A stretch of 31,688 nucleotides of DNA. Origin: Clostridia bacterium. GTDB taxonomy: Bacteria > Bacillota_A > Clostridia > Oscillospirales > CAG-272. The stretch's first letter is position 1; each line of letters opens with the position of its first letter. The notes under the pieces are model-generated. The model was not told where the DNA came from and ran no database searches. It saw only the letters and a list, made by a program, of their open reading frames with translations. The stretch covers positions 1-31,688 of the forward strand of contig JAFTUD010000014.1 of NCBI GenBank assembly GCA_017466455.1. Direction: 5' to 3'. Shown one piece after another: positions 16,364 through 23,420 of this stretch. The translations under genes were made by a program, and so were the position numbers.

Positions 16364-17503
16364 ATGAAAAAATATGTATCCTGTGTCATACTTATTGTCG
16401 CCTGTATTGTTTGCGCAATGATTTTTTATGTCAACGCAAAAACCCCCGACCAAGATGACCCCACCGAGAGCGAAAGCTCTGAAAGCTCCTCATCTGAGGA
16501 GTCAAGCACGCAAGCCGTCACCCCCGAAAAAGTCGTTGAAAGGACCGAGAGCGGAACAATGCTAAGCGAATACTTTTGCGACGCAAGACTTAGAGTAGAG
16601 TGGAATAGCCTGAAATATAAGGACTCGGACAAGCTGTACCTAAGCGCCCAGCTCTATCTTGATAATCCCGAGGGAATAAGCAAAATGGCAACAGGCTATT
16701 TTTCCCTAAACGGCGAAAAAATCACATTTAGCGTAAACCCCTCAAAGGAAAATAACTCACTTTTGTGCGCTACCGAATGTGAAATTGACGGCTTTACAAG
16801 CACCGCAAAAATCCCTATTTCAGCCGAGCTAAGCACGGAATTTGTAGGCGAGGGAGGCGTTGTACTGCCGGCCCTTACCCTAAATGGCACGCTTTATCAA
16901 TCCGTAGATGCGCTTAGCGAAAAAACCCTTCTTGGCGTTGAGCATATTTCGCAATACCCCCACCTTCCAAGCGGAGATGAAATTACCTCGCTCGCAATGG
17001 TCCTAAAATACCTAAAATATAATGTAAACGAAAGCGAGCTTTGCGACCTCTATCTTGATAAGGGTCCCGTTGGTTATACCGATTTTTATAAGGCAAATGT
17101 CGGAAATCCACGAGATACCTATAATTCCTATGGCTGTCTTGCCCCCGTTATCGTAAATTCCGCTACAAAGTTTATAGACGCTAACGGTGGCTCGCATAAG
17201 GCGTATGATTACACAGGCTATAACGCAAGCGAGCTTTATAGACAAGTAAGCCTTGGAAACCCCGTAATAGTATGGCTATGCGATGATTTTGGAAATACCC
17301 CCACAATTTCTCGCATTTGGGTAGTAGACGGCAAAACCCTGTATCTAAAGTCAAATATGGCGTGCATGGTTCTTGTCGGCTACGATAATACCGGGAATAC
17401 AGTAACCCTCTCAAACCCCGCAGGAAATACCTTCACGCTTGATAAGAGTGCATTTGAAAAATCCTACGCCGATATGGGCTCGGGTGCGGTTGTTGTAAAA
17501 TAG
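16364..17503 (+). CDS. Membrane-anchored C39-like cysteine-protease fold with a degenerate active site
   Basis: 379 residues from the ATG at 16364, which begins a signal-anchor and follows AAAGGAAAGG. A longer in-frame start at 16202 would add a segment with no membrane or domain logic. After the anchor comes an acidic Ser/Glu linker (about 30-55), then an unassigned beta domain, then a C39-type (peptidase_C39_2) domain from about 220: GVEHISQYPHLPSGDEITSL, DKGPVGYTDFYKANVG, YGCLAPVI and ACMVLVGYDNTGN. In active relatives the first motif has Cys where Asp stands here (GCEITSL to GDEITSL), and a His precedes CMVLVGY where Ala is found here. It is therefore probably a binding, not proteolytic, protein. 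Confidence 0.72.
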   Translation: MKKYVSCVILIVACIVCAMIFYVNAKTPDQDDPTESESSESSSSEESSTQAVTPEKVVERTESGTMLSEYFCDARLRVEWNSLKYKDSDKLYLSAQLYLDNPEGISKMATGYFSLNGEKITFSVNPSKENNSLLCATECEIDGFTSTAKIPISAELSTEFVGEGGVVLPALTLNGTLYQSVDALSEKTLLGVEHISQYPHLPSGDEITSLAMVLKYLKYNVNESELCDLYLDKGPVGYTDFYKANVGNPRDTYNSYGCLAPVIVNSATKFIDANGGSHKAYDYTGYNASELYRQVSLGNPVIVWLCDDFGNTPTISRIWVVDGKTLYLKSNMACMVLVGYDNTGNTVTLSNPAGNTFTLDKSAFEKSYADMGSGAVVVK

Positions 17504-17526
17504 CGCTTGCCCCGCTTTCCTCCAAA

Positions 17527-17554
17527 GCCCCGCTAAGAAAGCACTTAGCGGGGC
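17527..17554. terminator. GC-rich hairpin after the C39-like gene
   Basis: GCCCCGCTAAG (17527-17537) and CTTAGCGGGGC (17544-17554) form a perfect 11-bp stem. It is followed by A rather than T on the plus strand, so termination would have to rely on stem strength alone. The next ~140 bases are AT-rich with no gene. Confidence 0.5.
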
Positions 17555-17697
17555 AAAAAAGGGAAGGAAAAAGAATTAAAAAGGAAATTTCCCGTAAAAA
17601 ACAAGTCAAATTTCACCAAAAATCCAATGAAATAGAGCATGGTCGTCAAGCATAAATAAAAAAATCAAAAAAATATTAAAAAAATTTAAAATTTCTA

Positions 17698-17726
17698 TTG
17701 ACAAAGCGATATTCTTGTGTTATTAT
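17698..17726 (+). promoter_or_regulatory. Promoter of the tRNA cluster
   Basis: TTGACA (17698-17703), 17-base spacer, TATTAT (17721-17726), ending 29 bases before tRNA-Gly. A second TATAAT at 17724-17729 overlaps the -10. Confidence 0.8.
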
Positions 17727-17755
17727 AATAGAGCAAAAAACAAAATAATTCATTT

Positions 17756-17829
<74 letters not shown>

Positions 17830-17841
17830 TTTTTTTGCTAT

Positions 17842-17918
17842 GTACCCATAGCTCAGCTGGATAGAGCAACTGCCTTCTAAGCAGTAGGTCGGGAGTTCGA
17901 ATCTCTCTGGGTACGCCA
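17842..17918 (+). tRNA. tRNA-Arg (TCT)
   Basis: The acceptor arms GTACCCA and TGGGTAC pair, followed by G and an encoded CCA. The anticodon stem ACTGC/GCAGT holds the loop CTTCTAA, anticodon TCT. The T arm is GGGAG-TTCGAAT-CTCTC. Confidence 0.95.
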
Positions 17919-17988
17919 GCCCGAAGGGCATCGGGGCTCCGCTAAGACCACACGGGGCTATATAAACTCTCGTAAGAGAGCGTTCTTT

Positions 17989-18066
17989 GGTGGGTGTAGC
18001 TCAGCTGGTTAGAGCGTCAGATTGTGGCTCTGAAGGCCGTGGGTTCGAATCTCATCATCCACCCCA
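17989..18066 (+). tRNA. tRNA-His (GTG)
   Basis: The anticodon stem TCAGA/TCTGA holds the loop TTGTGGC, anticodon GTG. The acceptor arms GTGGGTG and CATCCAC pair, with the extra G-1 (17989) opposite C73 that marks tRNA-His, and an encoded CCA at 18064-18066. The gene is intact, with its own terminator. It is the last chromosomal gene before the mobile element. Confidence 0.95.
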
Positions 18067-18070
18067 CATA

Positions 18071-18100
18071 AAAAACACCTCAAAATATGGGGTGTTTTTT
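18071..18100 (+). terminator. Terminator of the tRNA cluster
   Basis: AAAAACACCTC (18071-18081) pairs with GGGGTGTTTTT (18089-18099), with one G-T pair, and ends in a T run. Confidence 0.85.
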
Positions 18101-18193
18101 GTTATTTTACCGCTATATATTGTGGTTAGTTAAAATTTAGTCACAAAAAAGTCACATTCGAATGTCACAAGCAATTATTTGATACGCATAAAA

Positions 18194-18220
18194 GTCCTTC
18201 ATTTTTTGAAGGGCTTTTTT
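18194..18220. terminator. Terminator at the left end of the element
   Basis: GTCCTTCA (18194-18201) and TGAAGGGC (18207-18214) pair over a T-rich loop. A six-T run follows on the plus strand and a four-T run on the minus strand, so it could stop transcription from either side. Confidence 0.7.
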
Positions 18221-18260
18221 ACGCTCCTTTATCCTCATTTTAAAAAAATGATTATTAGGC

Positions 18261-18317
18261 GTGCACCTGTCTTGAACAAGCGCGTGCGCGCTACGCGCAC
18301 ACGCGAGACAGGTGCAC
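18261..18317. repeat. Large GC-rich cruciform downstream of the HUH gene
   Basis: GTGCACCTGTCT (18261-18272) and AGACAGGTGCAC (18306-18317) are perfect 12-bp inverted arms. Inside them CGCGTGCGCG (18281-18290) pairs with CGCG and CACGCG (18294-18305), leaving a CTA loop and a 2-base bulge. It is GC-rich in an AT-rich setting and non-coding. It is a candidate origin, packaging signal or recombination site. Confidence 0.6.
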
Positions 18318-18354
18318 TGCTGCGACTTGAATTGCTTTTCTTTTAATGAAAAGA

Positions 18355-18400
18355 CAACAGGGCGTTTGTTGCTAAACCGCTTCCACAAACGGCCCTGTTG
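18355..18400. terminator. Long hairpin just after the HUH gene, possible operon terminator
   Basis: CAACAGGGC plus GTTTG (18355-18368) pair with CAAAC, a bulged G, and GCCCTGTTG (18386-18400), around a 17-base loop. On the minus strand it follows the late-operon stop codon by 17 bases and is followed by TCTTTTC. A second small palindrome, TTCTAATT-AAA-AATTAGAA, overlaps the stop codon of the HUH gene. Confidence 0.55.
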
Positions 18401-18416
18401 CTTCTGTCTTTTCTAA

Positions 18417-19445
18417 TTAAAAATTAGAATAAGGCAATTTGTTCAAATTCTCTTTAGAGCATTTGCCAATTGTCACTCCGTTATCTATGCAGGTAAAATC
18501 ATCAAATAATATTAATTTGTCTTCATATTTACCCGCACAGCAGATAACATCATCATCAAGAATATCGCTTATTCTATATTCGGGCAAGCCTCTTGAATAA
18601 ACTATTTTCTCTCCGGATTTTTCTAAGTATTTCATCAAATAGCCTAAAGTCCTTGGTAAATCATTTTTGTCTATTTCTTCAAAGTCATTTCTACCGAATT
18701 TATTCGTTATCGCAACACAAGGGTGTGTTTTTCGCATTTTATGTGTCTTAAAATCATACTCCTCAACCTCAATAAGTTCTCCCGGCAAAGTGCCTTTAGG
18801 AATATCAAAAACGCCATGGAAATGAAGCCTGTCATTCTCCTCGCCACGCTCCCAAACCCCTATATATTTCCAGCCTTTACGATTAACATTGTTCATTAAG
18901 AATATTTTCAATTTCTTTCTGAATGAAGCTTCATTAAGAAGTTCATTGTTATATGTAAACGTAACAAAGTAATTCCAATCACTATAAAGATATGCCTTGC
19001 GCACCATTCTTTTCCGTTTTGAAATTAAATTTCTAAATTTTCGATTAAAGCCCTCCTCTATATACGCCTTTAAAGGCCCAGGAGCTGAATAAGGCTCAAG
19101 CTTATCAAAAACATAAGCCTTACGCTCTGACTTTGGAAGCTCTGCACTTTCAGAATAATATTTATCAAATAAAGATTTTTTAGAAACAAATCTTTCAATA
19201 GTAACGGTTTTTATAGGTAAATTTTCCTCGCAAGATACATTCTTGTTTAAATCTTCTGCTTGTTCATTTTTTAGACCTTTAGAGCCTTTTACAGCGCCAA
19301 TAATCACTCCATTTTCATCAATCCTTATCTCCTCTTCAACCATAACCATTTCTTCTTGCCGAGATGCCCTTTTCTTAATACCGGCTATATGAGGAATCGC
19401 TATAAAAGCATTTCCGTCACAATAAACCTTTGCTTTTTTATACAT
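18417..19445 (-). CDS. HUH rolling-circle replication initiator (G2P/ORF2-like)
   Basis: 342 residues. From about residue 158 the three HUH-endonuclease motifs appear in order: motif I NYFVTFTYN, motif II RLHFHGVF with metal-binding His208 and His210, and motif III GYLMKYLEK with the nicking tyrosine at 269 or 273 and the nearby lysine. Such enzymes nick one strand at the origin and stay covalently bound to start rolling-circle replication. The first 140 residues are basic and not recognised, and may bind DNA or a partner. It is the last gene of the late operon, 24 bases after the Zot-like gene, with an AAAGGAGGTG ribosome binding site. Structured DNA that could serve as its target lies just downstream. 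Confidence 0.82.
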   Translation of the reverse strand: MYKKAKVYCDGNAFIAIPHIAGIKKRASRQEEMVMVEEEIRIDENGVIIGAVKGSKGLKNEQAEDLNKNVSCEENLPIKTVTIERFVSKKSLFDKYYSESAELPKSERKAYVFDKLEPYSAPGPLKAYIEEGFNRKFRNLISKRKRMVRKAYLYSDWNYFVTFTYNNELLNEASFRKKLKIFLMNNVNRKGWKYIGVWERGEENDRLHFHGVFDIPKGTLPGELIEVEEYDFKTHKMRKTHPCVAITNKFGRNDFEEIDKNDLPRTLGYLMKYLEKSGEKIVYSRGLPEYRISDILDDDVICCAGKYEDKLILFDDFTCIDNGVTIGKCSKENLNKLPYSNF

Positions 19446-19469
19446 TAAAGCACCTCCTTTAAGAATTTA

Positions 19470-21617
19470 TTATGCCGCATCCTCTTCAGGAAGCCACTTT
19501 GTCATATCTGTATAGAAATAGGACCTCTGCATTTCAAGCTCCTGCTTGGTTGCCTTAGAATCCATATATGTAAGAATATCTACAATTCCAACACCACTGC
19601 TAAGTGAAATTTCATCAAACAAATCACCATAACAATCAGTTTGAAATCTATCAGAACGAATTTTCTTTATAGATAAGTAATAATTATGTAATTTTGTTTT
19701 ACCGTTAAGCCTTCCACTTTCAATCTCAAACTCAAGATTGATATAAGAATAATGATTAACATTACGCTCCGTTTTCGCTTCAAAAGCGGAAACAATATTT
19801 TTAGCAAGATAATATCTCAAGGTATTTGTTTTACCGAGATTCTTCATACGCACCTTATAAGCCTCAAATTTTGGAGAAATAACATCATCAATAAACTGAT
19901 GAAGAATAGTTCCACGATACAAACGAATCTCATCGGACCTATCAACAGTACGAATAATTGAACAAATATCCCTGGCATCCGCACCCCAGCTCTCTGGGCG
20001 TTGCTCATCAGTGAAGAAACGAATAAACGGAAATCCGCAAATAGTAGCTCTATGACGAGCCATTTTAAGCGAATAATTAAATAAATCATTATTTGGATTA
20101 CATTCCTCGTCTTTTCGCTTAAATTCGCGGTTGTTGAGCATATTACCACGCTCTTTTCCTATTTCTGTTATTGCAACAATACCAAACTCAAACGCACCGT
20201 TTTGCTTATCCTCCTCAATCATTTTTTTACCGAGACGAAGCATATCAAAATTTAAAATATGAGCATACTTTGAATACATTTGAGAAGCTTCACTGGACCT
20301 ATCAAAAAAATTAAAGCTCCAGATAGGAAAATATCCCTCATTACAAACAAAATCCTCTCTTACTGAGTAATTTGAAAAAACAAGAGAGCTATTTATTACA
20401 TAAACGAAAAATGCCTTCGCATAATCAACAAGATACGCAAACAAGCTTTTCTTTTTCAAGTCATCATCATAATCCATAGTATATTTTTCAAACTCATAAC
20501 CCCAAATCTTTTGACGACAAGGATTTTTATGGAAACGATAAGCTTTCTTTGCAACATACTTTTTACAAGATGCCAGATTGAACACCTCATGGTGCTCCAT
20601 TCCTTGCTTAAGGTCCTCCTCAAACTTAAGAAACGGAAAATTGGGAAACTTACGATCAATGCTCATAAGTATTTCAAGAGCCTTATGTCTAAACAAAGCT
20701 GAGGTAGAAAGTACCATATCCGTCATAGCGGTAGTCTTATAAGAGCCCATTTCTCCACAATTCATTGTTACAATCGGCTGAGAAGCTATAAAGCCCCTAT
20801 TCATCATTTCATGATGCTGAAGAATACCTGAAGCCCACACCTTACGACGATTAAGATAACGATTATAAATTATAATTGCAAAAACAATAATATTTACATT
20901 TACTGCGCCAATACAAAAATCTATAAATAGTTTAAGAATTTGCTTTGGTATTGATCCCCAATGGAAAGAAGATACAAAGTAAAAATAAAATGCCAAAAAC
21001 TCAAAGATTATCGTTACAATATTAAAGTTCACAGCCCAAATAAAACCTAACAAATATGTATAAAGAGTATGTGCATGAAAAAACGCAATAACTTCAATAA
21101 ACAACCGCTTTACTAATAAAAAAACAGGCTCTAAGGTCTTTTTAACAAGCCTTAAAGGAAGCGTTTCCTTGTGCCTTTTTTCAACCTTTACAGGCATACA
21201 AGAAAAATAATCTATAACATATTTTAAGCCTATTAAAAATGGCAAGGCGACCATTGATATCAGTAAAAATTTCTTTAGAAACGGACCTATTGACACGAGA
21301 TAAGCATTAAAATTTTGCTTATTCCAAAAAACACTCCAAAATCCTTTGAATTTTTCTCCGACACTTGAAAAATCAAATGGTAAAAGCTCAGATAAATCTA
21401 TCTTCGGCATATCAGTAACAGATATAGGCTTGTCCGTTATATTTTTAAAAATTTTATAAAAGAAAAACACTACCGAATTTTTCAAGTCCACGCATGAGCT
21501 ACAAAATCGATTAAAAGAAATACGATATTTAAAAACAGCAAGAAAAGCGCTCAAGACGATTAAAGCCACGGAAATAAAATGCAAATAGTTTTTCCTTAAA
21601 AATTCTTTAAATCGCAA
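19470..21617 (-). CDS. Zot-like (gpI-like) membrane ATPase with a long multi-pass N-terminus
   Basis: 715 residues. The N-terminal ~260 residues hold about five or six hydrophobic segments (near 11-30, 46-56, 110-138, 168-182, 186-220 and 228-250). After them comes a P-loop, NCGEMGSYKTT, with Lys294-Thr295, then strands FFVYVINSSLVFSNYSV, a Walker-B-like strand EFGIVAITEIGKERG near 479-490, and ARHRATICGFPFIRFFTDEQ near 520-540, which parallels the RH-containing sensor region of Zot/gpI. In filamentous phages this ATPase drives assembly and extrusion through the membrane. Known Zot proteins are usually 350-450 residues with one TM, so the polytopic half is unusual. An FtsK/HerA-type pump is the main alternative. 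Confidence 0.6.
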   Translation of the reverse strand: MRFKEFLRKNYLHFISVALIVLSAFLAVFKYRISFNRFCSSCVDLKNSVVFFFYKIFKNITDKPISVTDMPKIDLSELLPFDFSSVGEKFKGFWSVFWNKQNFNAYLVSIGPFLKKFLLISMVALPFLIGLKYVIDYFSCMPVKVEKRHKETLPLRLVKKTLEPVFLLVKRLFIEVIAFFHAHTLYTYLLGFIWAVNFNIVTIIFEFLAFYFYFVSSFHWGSIPKQILKLFIDFCIGAVNVNIIVFAIIIYNRYLNRRKVWASGILQHHEMMNRGFIASQPIVTMNCGEMGSYKTTAMTDMVLSTSALFRHKALEILMSIDRKFPNFPFLKFEEDLKQGMEHHEVFNLASCKKYVAKKAYRFHKNPCRQKIWGYEFEKYTMDYDDDLKKKSLFAYLVDYAKAFFVYVINSSLVFSNYSVREDFVCNEGYFPIWSFNFFDRSSEASQMYSKYAHILNFDMLRLGKKMIEEDKQNGAFEFGIVAITEIGKERGNMLNNREFKRKDEECNPNNDLFNYSLKMARHRATICGFPFIRFFTDEQRPESWGADARDICSIIRTVDRSDEIRLYRGTILHQFIDDVISPKFEAYKVRMKNLGKTNTLRYYLAKNIVSAFEAKTERNVNHYSYINLEFEIESGRLNGKTKLHNYYLSIKKIRSDRFQTDCYGDLFDEISLSSGVGIVDILTYMDSKATKQELEMQRSYFYTDMTKWLPEEDAA

Positions 21618-21626
21618 AAAACCACC

Positions 21627-21752
21627 TCACAAACTCATCACAAAAGAAATATAGCCAATTAAAAACGCAAGAAAAACAAAAAGCAAACCAAGTAAAGTCC
21701 ACTTCAAAATTATCTTAAAAGGTATTCGAACACCTCTTTTTTCCTTTTTCAT
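21627..21752 (-). CDS. 41-residue single-pass membrane peptide
   Basis: An ATG at 21752 follows a good GGAAGGG ribosome binding site. The frame reads MKKEKRGVRIPFKIILKW and continues as a hydrophobic helix, ending in FVMSL. It has a basic N-terminus and one TM helix. It lies between the beta-helix-like protein gene and the Zot-like gene, 9 bases before the latter. Small single-TM proteins next to gene I in filamentous phages are often coat or end-cap proteins (pVII, pIX, pVIII). That role is an inference from size, topology and position. It lacks the acidic N-terminus usual in major coat proteins. Confidence 0.55.
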   Translation of the reverse strand: MKKEKRGVRIPFKIILKWTLLGLLFVFLAFLIGYISFVMSL

Positions 21753-21808
21753 TTTATCCCTTCCTTTTTAAAAAGAGTGGCGAGAAATTCCCGCCACCCC
21801 CTAAGATA

Positions 21809-23413
21809 TTATTCAACGCCTATAAGTTCAACAGGATTTTGAATAACCTCTCCTGCAACAGTAAAGGTTATCTCTTCGTTAAGCATATCTCTTGAAGGAT
21901 CGGCTACTCCGTAACCGATATTTTGAGCAGTTGTATATGCATCCTTATAGAAATCAATATCACCTCTTTGAGCAGTTACAACAACGCCTTCAGCTATAAA
22001 GCCTGTAAGATTTCCTGTATGGAAACCTGTTCCAATACCTGCGCCATATTTACCACCCTTAGCAGTAATCTCAGAATTACCGCTAATTTCAATATGACAG
22101 CGTGAAGGATCTGAAGCACAATTTGTATCGTAACCATTACCAATACCAGAGCCATATGTACCGCCCATGGAGTCGATAATTGAATCTACTATCTTAATTG
22201 AAATTACCTGTTCGGCAGGGTTATCCTCTCTAACACGAGAGCCACCAATACCAGCAGAACTATTTCCTCCAACGATAGCAATAAGTGTACTATTTGTAAT
22301 TTCAATCTCAACACCACACCAATATGAAGCTCCAATAGCAGCACTCTTTGAGCCACCGTTTGCTCCATTAATAGTTATATTGTCAAGAACGATTTTTCCA
22401 GAGTTACCATTATCAATGCCTACACCAATAGCACAACCGCCCTCGAGGTCAGTTACGCCATATTTTGTATCATTGTAAAACTCGGTAGTAGCAAAGCCAC
22501 CTCTTGCAAATTCAATTGTTGTATTCTTAATAGTAATTGTTTGGTTATTACCACCACCAATTCCGTATGCGTGAAGTCCATAGCCCTCTGCTGTGAGGCT
22601 TTGCATACCGTCAATAGTAATAACACCTATTCCATGATATGCGTCGCCAATCCCTGAGCCTGAGCCTTCAAAAGAAGCATCGTCAGTTGTTCCGTAATTC
22701 TCATATGTAGAATATTCGTCTCCTGCATTACCCTTTACAACAAGCTTCTCGCCAGAAAGGTTAAGCACAGTTCCTTCAGGCACCTCAATGCCATCACCAT
22801 TTACTGCACCTATAATAGTTGTTTCACCAACAATTTCCATATTAATAATGGCACCTTCAGCAAGCGAAACACCACTATCTCCATTTTCAGTTGCAATTGA
22901 GCTTACATTGTCAAGAACAAGAGTTCCTTCGCCCGCAATATCAATTCCATTGAACTGACCATTAAGAATTCTAATTTCACCATTCTTAAGCTCAAGGCTT
23001 ATTTCTTCGCCTGTCACTTCCTCTGTAAAAGCAAGAGTTATTTTCTTATTTTCAACCATAAGTGGCTTTTCAAAGCTAAAAGCAACAGGAACAGAAATTA
23101 CAGCGCCATCCTGTGCATTGTCAAGAGCACTTGACAATTCTTCAGCATTTGATACAATTATTTCCTCAGGCTCCTGAGGCTCTTCTGGCTCAGCGGTTGA
23201 GCTTTCATCCTGTGAAGGCTCTTCCGTTTCGCTTTGTACTGGATCTTCTATTTCACTTTGTGAAGGCTCTTCAGACTCCGTTTCGGAGGGTATTTCGCTT
23301 GAACTTTCAACAGGTGAATTAAAAGTATCTGGTATAAACACCTCTGTTATTACAGCAATCGAGCCTAAAGCAAGCACGATTAGTAAAATCCACAAAAATA
23401 TTTTCTTTCCCAT
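21809..23413 (-). CDS. Anchored surface protein with Pro/Glu/Ser stalk and Gly-rich beta-helix-like repeats
   Basis: 534 residues. An uncleaved signal-anchor (about 5-25) is followed by an acidic stalk rich in Glu, Ser, Pro and Gln (about 33-85). The rest is a repetitive beta-rich domain with recurring Gly motifs: AYGIGGGNN, AIGASYWCG, AGIGGSRVRE, GSGIGNGYD and GAGIGTGFH, each followed by an alternating I/E/N strand such as IEITNST. This is typical of parallel beta-helix, carbohydrate-binding-like surface proteins of gut Firmicutes. In the phage reading it could be the receptor-binding tip (pIII-like). Alternatively it alters the host surface. It starts 7 bases after the 636-residue gene ends. 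Confidence 0.6.
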   Translation of the reverse strand: MGKKIFLWILLIVLALGSIAVITEVFIPDTFNSPVESSSEIPSETESEEPSQSEIEDPVQSETEEPSQDESSTAEPEEPQEPEEIIVSNAEELSSALDNAQDGAVISVPVAFSFEKPLMVENKKITLAFTEEVTGEEISLELKNGEIRILNGQFNGIDIAGEGTLVLDNVSSIATENGDSGVSLAEGAIINMEIVGETTIIGAVNGDGIEVPEGTVLNLSGEKLVVKGNAGDEYSTYENYGTTDDASFEGSGSGIGDAYHGIGVITIDGMQSLTAEGYGLHAYGIGGGNNQTITIKNTTIEFARGGFATTEFYNDTKYGVTDLEGGCAIGVGIDNGNSGKIVLDNITINGANGGSKSAAIGASYWCGVEIEITNSTLIAIVGGNSSAGIGGSRVREDNPAEQVISIKIVDSIIDSMGGTYGSGIGNGYDTNCASDPSRCHIEISGNSEITAKGGKYGAGIGTGFHTGNLTGFIAEGVVVTAQRGDIDFYKDAYTTAQNIGYGVADPSRDMLNEEITFTVAGEVIQNPVELIGVE

Positions 23414-23420
23414 AAATTTT

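Noticed and set aside
17989..18066. tRNA-His as the integration target
   Set aside because: The gene and its terminator are intact, no tyrosine integrase is visible, and no repeat of the tRNA 3' end is found inside the window. It remains possible only if the right end shows a copy.
18103..18130. A dif-like sequence with a central TATATA after the tRNA-His terminator
   Set aside because: The right half matches the Firmicutes dif arm only partly and the left half hardly at all. Without the other junction it cannot be called an attachment site.
18150..18170. Palindrome ACATTCGAATGT near the element's left end
   Set aside because: It is a perfect 12-bp palindrome but has no partner or repeat in the window, so no role can be assigned.
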